Assembly: GCA_943371245.1 (NCBI GenBank)
Contig: CALRTY020000003.1
Coordinates: 205,081-269,080, forward strand
DNA length: 64,000 nucleotides
Reading direction: 5' to 3'
From: UBA5018 sp947463165
GTDB taxonomy: Bacteria; Cyanobacteriota; Cyanobacteriia; PCC-6307; Cyanobiaceae
Shown: piece by piece, positions 43,601 to 52,996 of the stretch
How the letters are laid out: each line of letters starts with the position of its first letter
Numbering within the stretch: position 1 is the stretch's first letter
The notes under the pieces: generated by a model
What the model was told of the DNA's origin: nothing
Seen by the model: only the letters and a program-made list of their open reading frames with translations
Database searches by the model: none
Program-made: the position numbers and the translations under genes

Positions 43601-46600
43601 TTATATCACCTGAAGGCTGTCCAAGGAGCTAATATAGCCGGTGATTTCAATAACCGCATCGGTGCTTGACTGGTAGCCGGCGGCGGCATCGTTGAGGGCG
43701 ATGAAGCTGCGGGAGATGCCGGAGGGATCGGCATAGCTGAAGGTGGCGGCGCGGTTGGCGAGGAAGGTGGCGGCGGTTAACAAAGTGGAGATAGATGTGG
43801 CACTAAGCGCGGTTACGGCGCCAAATTTGTTGATGTTTGCTGCTGCCACTGCAGTGGGGCCATCGAGGATATCGGTGCCGATGCTGAAATCGGTGAGACG
43901 ATCAAAGTTTGCCAGGGTGGATGAGGTGAGGGCGGTAAATTTGAATGTATCGATACCGCCGAGTCCTGTGAGCACATCTTTGGCGGTTGTGGCCGTGAGC
44001 GTGTTGGCGTTGGCATCGCCAATGATTTGATTGGCTGTGGAATCAATACTGAAGCGTTGCGCTGGGCTGGCGGTGGCGAGGTTGCCTGCTGCATCTGCGA
44101 CCCGGGCAGTGATGGCATAAAAGCCGCTGGCGAGAGCAGTGCTGGGAGTGAAGCTCCAGGTTTTGGCGGTGTTGTTCACGGTGGCGTTTCCCAGCAGGGT
44201 GGTGCCGTTGAAAATGCGCAGGTTGTCGCCCGTAGCCAGGGCGGCGGAGATGCTGCCGTTAAGGGTGGGGGTGGTGTCGTCGGTGAAGGCGCCGGCGGCG
44301 ACGTTGCCCTGAATCAGGCCGACATTGTCATTGACAGCCGTGATGGCGATGGTGGTGGTGGGGGCGAGGGTATCGAGGGCAAAGTTGAAGGCATTGGAGA
44401 TACCTGCATTGCCTGCGGCATCGCTCTGGGATGCGGTGATCGATTTGCCAGTGCCTTGGCCGATGGTTGTCAGGTTGGCGGCTGTAAGGGTGTAGGAAAA
44501 GCCACCGGTGCCATTGGCTGTGCTGGTGCCCAGGGCGGTGGCGCCGTACTTGATGGTGACCAGGCGGTTGGCTTCTGCCGTACCGACCATGGTGGCATCG
44601 CCCGTTTGCGAGGAAACAGTTTTGTCGGCACCACCGATGGAGGTGATGGCAACGGTGGGGGCGGTGGTATCTACCGTGGCGGAATAGACGGTGCCGGCGG
44701 CGGACTGGTTACCGGCGGCATCGGCGATGCGGGCCGTATAGCTGACGTTTTGGTTATTGTTCAGCGTGCGGCTATCGGCATAGCTCCAGGTGGTGCCGGT
44801 TACAGATGCATTGCCCAGGTAAGTGCTGCCGTCGTAGATGCGAACGGTTTCACCAGTGGCCAGGGCAACGGAGATAGTGCCGCTGATGGAGAGGGAGCTG
44901 TCGTCGGTGGTGGCACCTAAGGCGATGGTGCCTGTGACGATGCCAACGTTGTCTGTGATGGCGGTAACCGCCGCCGTGGTGGTAGGTGCAGTGGTGTCCA
45001 CGGTGGCGGTAACCGCCGGCGAGGTGGTGAGGGCATTGCCGGCAGCATCGATCACCTTGGCGGTGAAGAAATGGGAGCCATCGGAGAGAGCAGCGGTGGT
45101 GTAGGACCAATTGCCGCTGTTGAGGCTGGCATTGCCGAGATTGGTGACACCGTCGTAGATCTTAACGCTGGTGACGCCATTGGCATCGGCGTAGGTGCCA
45201 GCCAGGCCGAGGGTGTTGTCCTTGGTGAGGCCACCGGTGCTGATGGTGGAGGTGATGCCGGTGTCGGTGGCGATGGTGCTGGAGAAGCTGCCGGTGGGGG
45301 CTGTGGTATCAATCACCAGGCTCTTCCTGGCGGCTAGGGAGGCTGGCGAACCGGGGGCGGCCAGTGTGAGCAGGGCGTTGTTGCCGGCCGCATCTTTGAT
45401 GGTGCCGCCATTGAGGGTCAGGGCGTTGGCACTGAGCAGATCGAGATCGTTGCTGGTGTCACCGGCCTGAACGGTGTAGGAGAAAGAAAGGGTGTTAGTG
45501 CCACTGCCACCGCTATAGACGGCAAAGCGGTTGATGACACCGGTTTCCAGCTGCAGCTGGGGCGTGCCGGTGACCAGTACGGCTTCTGAAAGGGTGAGTG
45601 AGAGATTGATCACGGCACCAACGCCATAGCTGCCGTTGGCGGTGGTGCTGCTCACCCCAAGTGCCGGGGCGGTGTTGCGGAAGAAGAGTGTGTTGCCGTC
45701 GTAATTGCCGATGAAGGCATCGAGATCGCCGTCGCCATCAATGTCTACCAAGCTGGGGCTGGCATATGTGCCCACATTTGTCAGGCCGAAGGTCGTGGCA
45801 TTGATGGCGGCGGCGTAGGCGGGGTCGGTGCTGCCGGAGGTAGCGGTGTTGCGGAAGAAGAAGGTGTTGTCGTCGTAACTGCCGTCGTCATTGCTTTTTA
45901 TATTGCCGATGAAGGCATCGAGATCGCCGTCGCCATCGATGTCCACCAAGCATGGGCTGGCATATGGGCCAACATTTGTTAGCCCGAAGGTCGTGGCATT
46001 GATGGCGGTGGCGTAGGCGGGGTTGGCGCTGCCGGATGCGGCGGTGTTGCGGAAGATAAGGGTGTTGCCGTAACGCTCACCGATGAAGGCATCGAGATCG
46101 CCGTCGCCATCTACGTCCACAAAGCTAGGGCTGGCCACGTAGCCCACATCCGTGATGCCGAAGGTCGTGGCAGTGGTGGCGGCGGCGTAGGCGGGGTCGG
46201 TGCTGCCGGAGGTAGCGGTGTTGCGGAAGAAGAGGGTGTTGCCGTATTTCTCACCGATGAAGGCATCGAGATCGCCGTCGCCATCGATGTCCACAAAGCT
46301 GGGGCTGGCCGAGGAGCCCACATCCGACAGGCCAAATGGATTAGTGGTGGCGACGGCGTAGGCGGGGTTGGTGCTGCCGGAGGCGGCGGTGTTGCGGAAG
46401 AAGAGGGTGTTGCCGTAGTAATCGCCGATGAAGGCATCGAGATCGCCGTCGGCATCGATGTCCACAAAGCTGGGTCTGGAGTGGAAGCCCACACCAGTGA
46501 GGCCAAAGGGGTTGGTGCTGGGGGCGGCGTAGGCCGGGGCGGTGGCGTAGCGGCCCAGGCTGCCGGTGGGAGCTGTGGTGTCAATCGTGATGGCTCCCAG

Positions 46601-49600
46601 CTGGCCATTGGCACTGATGTTGCCGGCGAGATCGCTCTGGCGCGCCAAAATGCTGCCAGCATCGTAACTGCCGCTGCTCAGGAAGAAGGAAGTGCCAGTG
46701 CCCGGGAGCCAAGTACTGCCGCCATTGATGGAGTATTGCCAGCTTGCACCAGTTTCCAGGCCGCCTACATTTACCATGCCGACATTGGTGATGCCATCTG
46801 TATTGCTGATTCCGGTGTCGTTGACCAGTGCTAAACTTGGAGCCGTTGCTGTGGTGTCAATCGTGGCGGTATAGACGGTGCCAGCGGCGGACTGGTTACC
46901 TGCTGCATCGGCAACCTGGGCCGTATAGCCGACGCTTTGGTTATTGATCAGCGTGCGGCTATCGGCATAGCTCCAGGTGGTGCCGCTGCCGGTTGCAGAT
47001 GCGTTGCCCAGGTAGGTGGTGCCGTCGTAGATGCGAACGGTTTCACCAGCAGCCAGGGCAGCGGAGATGGTGCCGCTGATGGTGGGGGTGGTGTCGTCTG
47101 TGGTGGTGCCGGCGGCGACGTTGCCCTGGATCAAGCCGAAGTCGTCGGTGATGGCGGTGATGGCCGCAGTGGTGCTAGGTGCGGTGGTGTCGAGTGTGAA
47201 GGAGCGAGTAGCAGATGCGGTGCCGAGGTTGCCGGCGGCATCGGCCACCCTGGCGGTGATGGCGTAGGCGGTGCTGGCGGTGTTGGGCAGGGCGGTTGGT
47301 GTGAACGACCAGGTTTTTGTGGTGTTGCTCACGGTGGCGCTACCCAACAGGTTGGTGCCGTTGAAAATGCGCAGGGATTCGCCCGTGGCCAGGGCAGCGG
47401 AGATGGTGCCGCTGATTGTGGGGGTGGTGTCGTCGGTGGTGGCGCCGGAGGCAACTGTTCCTTGAACGATGCCGACGTTGTCGGTGATAGCCGTAACCGC
47501 TGCTGTGGTTGTGGGAGCGATGAGATCTAGCGTGGCGGTATAGGCGGTGCCAGCGGCCGACAGGTTGCCGGCTGCATCGGCAACCTGGGCGGTATAGCTG
47601 ACGCTTTGGTTATTGGTGAGGGTGCGGCTATCGGCATAGCTCCAGGTTGTGCCGGTTACCGATGCGTTGCCCAGGTAAGTGGTGCCGTCGTAAACACGAA
47701 CGGTGTCACCGGTAGCCAGGGCGGTCGAGATAGTGCCGCTGATGGAGAGGGAGCTGTCGTCGGTGGTGGCACCTGAAGTCATCGTTCCCTGGAAGATGCC
47801 TACGTTGTCGGCAATGGCGCTAACCGCTGCCGTGCTAGTTGGTGCGGTGAGATCGACCGTGGCGGTATAGGCGCTGCCGGCGGCGGACTGGTTGCCGGCG
47901 GCATCGGCAACTTGTGCCGTATAGCTGACGCTCTGGTTATTGATGAGAATGCGGCTATCGAAATAGATCCAGGTGTTGCCGGAAATGGTGGCGTTGCCAA
48001 GGAAAGTGACGCCGTCGTAGATGCGAACGGTTTCACCGGCCGCCAGGGCAGCGGAGATAGTGCCGCTGATGGAGAGGGAGCTGTCGTCGGTGGTAGTACT
48101 TGAGGCGACGGTGCCTTGGAAGATACCGAAGTTGTCGACAATGGCAGTGATTGCTGCGGTGGTGGTGGGGGCAATGCCATCAATCACCAGGGCAGCATTT
48201 ACAGCCAGGGAACCGGCGGCACCTGGGGCCGCGAGGGTGAGGATGGCGTTGTTGCCGGCGGCATCTTTGATGGTGCCGCCATTGAGGGTCAGGGCGTTGG
48301 CGGAGAGCTGATCAAGATCGCTGCTGGTGTCTCCGGCTTGAACGATGTAGCGGAAGGAGAGGGTATTGGTGCCGCTACCGCTGAGATAGGTGGCAACACG
48401 ATCAATAGCGCCGGTTTCCAATTGCAGCGTGGGGGTGCCGCCTGTGGTGGTAATGAGCACCACTTCTGAGAACTGCACGGTGAGGGTGATGGCAGCGCCG
48501 ATGCCATAGCTGCCGTTGGAGTTGCTGGAGGCCACCGGTGCCACGGGTGTGGCGGAAGTGTTCTTGAAAAACAAGATACACCCGTTCTTGTAGGCTATGA
48601 AGAGATCAAGATCGCCATCGGCGTCAGCATCCGCGAAGGCCGGGCTGGCGGAGTTGCCAATATTGCTGATCCCGAAGGGATTGGTGGAGGCAGCGTCATA
48701 GGCGGGAGCTATGCGGCTTCCGTTGTTTCTGAAAAAGAGTATGTTTCCGCGTTCATTGCCGATGAAGAGATCAAGATCACCATCGCCGTCGGCATCCGCG
48801 AAGGCCGGCCTGGCGAAGGAGCCAACATTTCTGATCCCGAAGGGATTGGTTGAGAGAGCTGCGTAGGCCGGAGCGGTGGCGCCAGGGGCGGTGGTGTTCC
48901 TGAAAAAGTGGGTGTTGCCGAAGCCATCACCGATGAAGAGATCAAGATCGCCATCGGCGTCGGCATCCGCGAAGGCCGGTGTGACCCAGAGGCCAACAGA
49001 GCTGATCCCGAAGGGATTGGTTACGGCAGCAGCGTAGGCGGGAGCAGTGGAGCTTCCTGTATTCCTGAAAAAGAGGGTGTCGCCATCGAAATTGCCGATG
49101 AAGAGATCAAGATCGCCATCGCCGTCGGCATCCGCGAAGGTCGGTTTGGCGAAGTAGCCAACAAAGCCAAGCCCGGATCGGGCGACAGGGGCGTAGGCGG
49201 GAGCGGTGGGAAACAGGCTGCCGGTGGGGGCTGTTGTGTCGGCGGCCTCGATGGCCACGGCGATGCCGTTGAGGCTGATCAGCCGCTGATCGTTTTCCGT
49301 GGCGGCGCTGGGGGCGGCTTGCTTACCGCGCAGGCGGGCCGAGAAGATCTCGCCCTCATCACCGGGGGTATCGGCATCACCATTGAGTTGATGATCGATG
49401 GCATGGCCGAGCTCCTCCAGCAGCACCGCCTCGATTTCTGCAGCCCTGGCGCCCTGCAGCCAGGTGCCATTGAGATAGATGCGTTCCCCTCCCCCTGGTG
49501 CGGCGCTGGTGTAGGCGCCATTGATGCCGCTGAGGGCATCTCCAGCGAGGATCTCGAGCCTGATCCCCAAGCCGCTGCCGCTGAGGCTGGTCTGCAGGGC

Positions 49601-49765
49601 GCGGCTGGCGTCAGAGCTCTGCGCCCCAAAGATCTCCAGCAGCATGGCGTTGTAGGCGTCTGAATTGCTGGCCCAGTCGTCTAGCCGTGCCTCCACCAAC
49701 TGCAGCGCTTGCTCCAGGGCGGAGCCGGTGGTGAGCTTGGTACCGCTGAGGATTAGCTGGGCCAT
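43601..49765 (-). CDS. Giant surface protein B, shorter paralogue of A
   Basis: This 2054-residue protein starts MAQLILSGTKL. It has the same architecture as giant A but is reduced: N-terminal domain with LLEELGHAIDHQLN near 118-131 and GDEGEIFSARLRG; no PPC-like domain; FG-GAP cluster 1 (about 185-405) with four units, the last degenerate (LFIAYKNG); several Ig-like units (TDDTTPTISGTISAAL type); one APSLALVNDTG domain; FG-GAP cluster 2 (about 1073-1367) with five units of the variant DIDGDGDLDAFIG; SWM-like domains; and the bluetail-like C-terminus (about 1912-2054), nearly identical to that of A. The TIGR03032-GNAT gene ends 55 bp upstream in the same direction, so the two are probably co-transcribed. 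Export by a type I system and surface attachment are inferred from the domain set. Confidence 0.9.
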   Translation of the reverse strand: MAQLILSGTKLTTGSALEQALQLVEARLDDWASNSDAYNAMLLEIFGAQSSDASRALQTSLSGSGLGIRLEILAGDALSGINGAYTSAAPGGGERIYLNGTWLQGARAAEIEAVLLEELGHAIDHQLNGDADTPGDEGEIFSARLRGKQAAPSAATENDQRLISLNGIAVAIEAADTTAPTGSLFPTAPAYAPVARSGLGFVGYFAKPTFADADGDGDLDLFIGNFDGDTLFFRNTGSSTAPAYAAAVTNPFGISSVGLWVTPAFADADADGDLDLFIGDGFGNTHFFRNTTAPGATAPAYAALSTNPFGIRNVGSFARPAFADADGDGDLDLFIGNERGNILFFRNNGSRIAPAYDAASTNPFGISNIGNSASPAFADADADGDLDLFIAYKNGCILFFKNTSATPVAPVASSNSNGSYGIGAAITLTVQFSEVVLITTTGGTPTLQLETGAIDRVATYLSGSGTNTLSFRYIVQAGDTSSDLDQLSANALTLNGGTIKDAAGNNAILTLAAPGAAGSLAVNAALVIDGIAPTTTAAITAIVDNFGIFQGTVASSTTTDDSSLSISGTISAALAAGETVRIYDGVTFLGNATISGNTWIYFDSRILINNQSVSYTAQVADAAGNQSAAGSAYTATVDLTAPTSTAAVSAIADNVGIFQGTMTSGATTDDSSLSISGTISTALATGDTVRVYDGTTYLGNASVTGTTWSYADSRTLTNNQSVSYTAQVADAAGNLSAAGTAYTATLDLIAPTTTAAVTAITDNVGIVQGTVASGATTDDTTPTISGTISAALATGESLRIFNGTNLLGSATVSNTTKTWSFTPTALPNTASTAYAITARVADAAGNLGTASATRSFTLDTTAPSTTAAITAITDDFGLIQGNVAAGTTTDDTTPTISGTISAALAAGETVRIYDGTTYLGNASATGSGTTWSYADSRTLINNQSVGYTAQVADAAGNQSAAGTVYTATIDTTATAPSLALVNDTGISNTDGITNVGMVNVGGLETGASWQYSINGGSTWLPGTGTSFFLSSGSYDAGSILARQSDLAGNISANGQLGAITIDTTAPTGSLGRYATAPAYAAPSTNPFGLTGVGFHSRPSFVDIDADGDLDAFIGDYYGNTLFFRNTAASGSTNPAYAVATTNPFGLSDVGSSASPSFVDIDGDGDLDAFIGEKYGNTLFFRNTATSGSTDPAYAAATTATTFGITDVGYVASPSFVDVDGDGDLDAFIGERYGNTLIFRNTAASGSANPAYATAINATTFGLTNVGPYASPCLVDIDGDGDLDAFIGNIKSNDDGSYDDNTFFFRNTATSGSTDPAYAAAINATTFGLTNVGTYASPSLVDIDGDGDLDAFIGNYDGNTLFFRNTAPALGVSSTTANGSYGVGAVINLSLTLSEAVLVTGTPQLQLETGVINRFAVYSGGSGTNTLSFSYTVQAGDTSNDLDLLSANALTLNGGTIKDAAGNNALLTLAAPGSPASLAARKSLVIDTTAPTGSFSSTIATDTGITSTISTGGLTKDNTLGLAGTYADANGVTSVKIYDGVTNLGNASLNSGNWSYTTAALSDGSHFFTAKVIDAAGNALTTSPAVTATVDTTAPTTTAAVTAITDNVGIVTGTIALGATTDDSSLSISGTISVALATGETVRIYDGSTYLGNASVTGTTWSYADSRTLNNNQNVSYTARIADAAGNQSAAGTVYSATVDTTAPTVAITSIGGADKTVSSQTGDATMVGTAEANRLVTIKYGATALGTSTANGTGGFSYTLTAANLTTIGQGTGKSITASQSDAAGNAGISNAFNFALDTLAPTTTIAITAVNDNVGLIQGNVAAGAFTDDTTPTLNGSISAALATGDNLRIFNGTTLLGNATVNNTAKTWSFTPSTALASGFYAITARVADAAGNLATASPAQRFSIDSTANQIIGDANANTLTATTAKDVLTGLGGIDTFKFTALTSSTLANFDRLTDFSIGTDILDGPTAVAAANINKFGAVTALSATSISTLLTAATFLANRAATFSYADPSGISRSFIALNDAAAGYQSSTDAVIEITGYISSLDSLQVI

Positions 49766-49820
49766 GGTTTTGCGGGCTGGCGAGTGAATGTGTGGGGTTT
49801 GGGCTGGTGGGGGTGGCGGA

Positions 49821-52025
49821 TCAGGAATCCGGACTCGGTTTGGGTGGTGGTAGCTCTGGGGCTAGTGATGACGAGCTTTGCGGCGGTGGCGCCTGGGAGA
49901 AGCGGGAGCGGCCGATGCTGCTGAGGTGCTTGCCCAGGTGGCGCTTGAGCAGGCGCAACATCGCGGTGTTGCGGTGATCGATGGCGGCGCGGGCGGTGGG
50001 GATGGCGGCGGCGTGCTGGCGGCGAAATCCCTCGCTGAGCAGCGCCAGGGCCCGGGCGCGGCCGCGGTGGGCCGGGGCCACAAACAGGCTGGAGTAGCGC
50101 AGGCTGCTGGGGCCGGTGCGATGGGCGATCAGCCAGCCCACCAGCTCCTCGTGGTGGAGCAGGGCAACGCAGATGCTGGGCTCCAGGCCCCGGGTATCGA
50201 CCGGCGGTTGCAGCTCTGGGGGTGCATCAAGTGAGGCGGCCTGGGCAAGCTGCTGATCTGAAAGCTCAGACCAGGGCCGCAGTTGGTAGGGGGCGGCAAT
50301 TGGATGGCGATCGGCCCAGTCGATGGCGGCGAGTTGCGGGCTTTGGCCCTCCAGCAGCAGGAAATCGGTGCGGGGCGAGCTCCAGCCGAGGCGGGCGAGA
50401 ATCGGTTCAAATGTGGCGCCGATCTCAGGGGAATGCTGGTAGCGCAGGCCCAGGGGCGCGATGCCCTCTTTGGCGATAAACAGCATCAGGCGGGCCAGCA
50501 AACCAGTGCCGATGCCGCGCCGTCGCCAGGCGGGCTCCACCAGCAGCGAAAGCAGGCTGGCGCCACCATCGGCCCGGCGCTCGGCCACCGCAAGGGCCAC
50601 CATCACGCCATTGGCCATGGCGGACAGCCCCAGTAATTCGCCCTGGATGCGGGCGAGGGCGGCGCTGCCGGGGGCGAGGGAGGGGAAGGTGAGAGGTGAA
50701 TAGGGGGCGAGGTTTTCCGGGGTGAGATGAAAAACCCGCTGGTAGCGGATGGGGGTGTCGGGGGCTGCTGCTGTGTTTGTGGTGCCATAGGCAGCTGGGC
50801 CCGCTGCATAAGGAGTGGCGGCAGCGGCTTGCCCCCTGCCGATCTCCGCCGCTGAGGGTTCGGGCAGACCAAAGGGCCTCACGCTGGGGCCGCGGTGGGG
50901 CTTGCCGCTGGGGGCCATGGGCCGCACGTGCAGCAGCTCGGGCCGTTCGGGAATTTTTACGAGGCAGTCGATCTCCTCTCCCTGGAGCCCCAGGGCCCGG
51001 GGCTGACGCACGCCGGGGAGCAACACCACATCGAAAAGCTCATCGACGGGTTCGGGCAGATCGAGGCTGTGGAGGATTTCACCGCTGGCCAGATCGATCA
51101 CCCGCAGACCGCAGCAACCGCCGGGGTTGGCACCGTCGTTCAGGCGTTCCTCCAGCGGCAGGCCGGTGAACTGGGGTGAGCGCAGCTTGGAGAGCCCCAC
51201 CACGGCGCAGCCGCCCACAAAGGCCAGGCCCCGGGCAAAACCGGGCAGGGCGCAGAGGGCTTGGAATTGGCCGTCTTCTATGCAGCCCAGTTCGCCGGTG
51301 CCGGAATTGAGCAGCCAGAGCTTGCCGCCGTGCCAGCGGGGCGAATGGGGCATCGACAGCCCCGTGGCGGCCAGCTCGCCGGTGGGTATATGAATCAGCA
51401 CGCCGCCGCCGTTGCGGTTGTTGCGCCAGGCGGAGGGGTCACCGCTGCCGCCGCAGGCCGTGGCCCAGGTGGGGATGCCGTCTTTGAGGGCGAGGCCGTT
51501 GAGGTGGCAGCGGTCGTCGCCGGCCAGCTCGGAAATGAAAGGGGGCTGCCAGGTGGGGGCAAAGCTGCAACCCGGCGCAATGCCCGCCAGGCAGCTGAAG
51601 GCGGTATTTACAAAAATCGGCTGTCCGTCTGGGCCGAGCACCAGCTCGTGGGCGTTGACATCGCCGGTGGTGTAGCTGACGGCGGGCACATACAGGCGAT
51701 CGCCACCCTCATGGAGCTCACCTGGAGCGAGCAGGTTGTCGAGGCGCCAGAGCTGACAGCGGGCGGCCATCCAGATGCTCTCGCCCGCCACAAACAGGCC
51801 CATGGGCCGATCAAACAGGCGCTCGTGCAGCTTTAGGGATGGATTTGCTTGTTCGTCTACGCCGAGAAACAGCAGCCTGTTGGCGCGATAGGTGGAAAAA
51901 GCAAGCGAAACCGCCTGCTCCCGCAACCAGTTGGCCAGCCCAGGTGATGCCGGAGCCGATAGGGAGACAGGAATAGTCAATGAAATGTATCGAGGGATAC
52001 GGTTTATCGGTAGCAGGCCCTGCAA
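49821..52025 (-). CDS. TIGR03032 family protein fused to a GNAT acetyltransferase domain
   Basis: The protein has about 734 residues from a TTG start (QGLLPINRIPRYISL); later starts are possible because the first conserved block is LANWLREQAVSLAFSTYRANRLLF. Residues to about 390 form the TIGR03032 domain, a propeller-like family of unknown function: HERLFDRPMGLFVAG, NAHELVLGPDGQPIFVNTAFSCLA, DDRCHLNGLALKDGIPTWAT, MPHSPRWHGGKLWLLNSGTGEL and LPGFARGLAFVGGCAVVGLS. After an Ala/Pro-rich linker, residues about 450-700 hold two GNAT-like units: VEPAWRRRGIGTGLLARLML (acetyl-CoA loop RRGIGTG) and VAPAHRGRARALALLSEGF. The tail is Pro/Ser-rich. It lies directly upstream of giant gene B, and a decayed copy lies upstream of giant gene A. 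Confidence 0.85.
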   Translation of the reverse strand: MQGLLPINRIPRYISLTIPVSLSAPASPGLANWLREQAVSLAFSTYRANRLLFLGVDEQANPSLKLHERLFDRPMGLFVAGESIWMAARCQLWRLDNLLAPGELHEGGDRLYVPAVSYTTGDVNAHELVLGPDGQPIFVNTAFSCLAGIAPGCSFAPTWQPPFISELAGDDRCHLNGLALKDGIPTWATACGGSGDPSAWRNNRNGGGVLIHIPTGELAATGLSMPHSPRWHGGKLWLLNSGTGELGCIEDGQFQALCALPGFARGLAFVGGCAVVGLSKLRSPQFTGLPLEERLNDGANPGGCCGLRVIDLASGEILHSLDLPEPVDELFDVVLLPGVRQPRALGLQGEEIDCLVKIPERPELLHVRPMAPSGKPHRGPSVRPFGLPEPSAAEIGRGQAAAATPYAAGPAAYGTTNTAAAPDTPIRYQRVFHLTPENLAPYSPLTFPSLAPGSAALARIQGELLGLSAMANGVMVALAVAERRADGGASLLSLLVEPAWRRRGIGTGLLARLMLFIAKEGIAPLGLRYQHSPEIGATFEPILARLGWSSPRTDFLLLEGQSPQLAAIDWADRHPIAAPYQLRPWSELSDQQLAQAASLDAPPELQPPVDTRGLEPSICVALLHHEELVGWLIAHRTGPSSLRYSSLFVAPAHRGRARALALLSEGFRRQHAAAIPTARAAIDHRNTAMLRLLKRHLGKHLSSIGRSRFSQAPPPQSSSSLAPELPPPKPSPDS

Positions 52026-52751
52026 TCAGGAGCTAAGCGGGCAAGCAGGAGCTAAGCGGGCAGGGCGTGGATGGCCTTGCAATCGGGAGCCAGGCGGGTC
52101 GGATATAAATTTAAATTGGTCCGACATCGTCGAGATATTCTCACCCTTCCCCCCGCCCCCGTCAAGGAAAGCGCCAGAAAATACGGCGGCGGAGAAGTAG
52201 GCTCAATATTGTTAGGCTTAGGGCGTAAAGAGTATCCACGTCTCTCCCGTCATCGAATAGGGCTAGGTTTTGGCAGCCACCAGGCGCTATAAATGAATTG
52301 AGATCAGCTCGAAAAATCGACAGCCCTTGCCAGGCAGCCTGCGGAGTGCCTAACCATCACGAAATATCCTATGCCTTGAAGGCAATAAAGCTTGAAATTT
52401 CTTGGGCTTCCCTTGATTATCAGTGCTGCGACTGCTTTGTGCTATCCATATTTGTCACTCGATTGTGCAACTGGCGCTTTTTGGCTGGCTGGCGGCTCAC
52501 GCCTGATTCGCCAGGCTTGGACTCGCCAGGCTCTGTGGGCGGGGTCCGCCTGGCTGCTCCAAAACCAACCGGATCGCCGATCAGCTCGTGCCGCACCTGT
52601 TGCTGCAGCCAGGCGATCAGGGGTGGGGCGATGGCGCGCAAATCCTCCCGACGCCCAAGGATCCCCTGCGGCCCCATCCGCCAGGGCCGCCAGGGCTGCT
52701 GCATCAGAATAGTGGGATAGACTTCTTGTATATCCTGCGGCAGGGTGCCCT
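52026..52751. other. Gene graveyard between the surface-protein locus and vapBC
   Basis: No intact gene is present in about 725 bases. From 52026 to about 52175 the sequence resembles 42860-42960 (shared CTCAC...CGTCAAGGA stretch), marking the other end of the duplicated block. 52175-52470 shows nothing recognisable. 52485-52550 repeats the 3' end and flank of the DUF4351 fragment (CTGGCTGGCGGCTC...CTGATTCGCCAGGCT). 52571-52690 is a glycosyltransferase fragment listed separately. Confidence 0.6.
52571..52690 (-). pseudogene. Glycosyltransferase fragment
   Basis: The minus strand encodes GRREDLRAIAPPLIAWLQQQ followed by RHELIGDPVGF. This matches GHREDLRAIAPALIAWLQRQ and RFELMGDPVLA of the intact glycosyltransferase at 27819-29345 (its 28700-28800 region). 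No start, no C-lobe and no N-terminal domain are present, so this is a decayed fragment left by the same rearrangements that duplicated the giant genes. Confidence 0.8.
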
Positions 52752-52988
52752 GTGGCCCGCATCACCAAGCTGTTTCTCAGCAACCGCAGCCAGGCCGTGC
52801 GCATCCCTGCCCATCTGCGTCTGCCCGACACCGTCACGGAGGTTGAGGTTCGGGCCTGCGGCCACGAGCGCATCATCTCGCCGCTGGGTCGCCGCTGGGA
52901 CAGCTTTTTCCGCGATAGCCCAGCCGTTCCCGATGACTTCATGGCAGAGCGGGCCTCCCAGGAGCAAGCCGAGCGCGAAGCGCTCTGA
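52752..52988 (+). CDS. vapB: VapB-type antitoxin (AbrB/MazE-like)
   Basis: This 78-residue protein starts with GTG and gives MARITKLFLSNRSQAVRIPAHLRLP, the swapped-hairpin AbrB/SpoVT DNA-binding fold of VapB antitoxins (pattern K/RLF.SNRSQAVRLP). The C-terminal part (WDSFFRDSPAVPDDFMAERA) is the segment that would wrap around the toxin. It precedes vapC by 8 bp. Typical VapB proteins bind their own promoter as a complex with VapC; no operator palindrome was assigned here. Confidence 0.92.
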   Translation: MARITKLFLSNRSQAVRIPAHLRLPDTVTEVEVRACGHERIISPLGRRWDSFFRDSPAVPDDFMAERASQEQAEREAL

Positions 52989-52996
52989 ACATCGCC

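Noticed and set aside
44027..44920. 297-codon Gly-rich plus-strand frame inside giant gene B
   Set aside because: Antisense of repeated codons; the minus strand is the coding strand, with domains and paralogy to support it.
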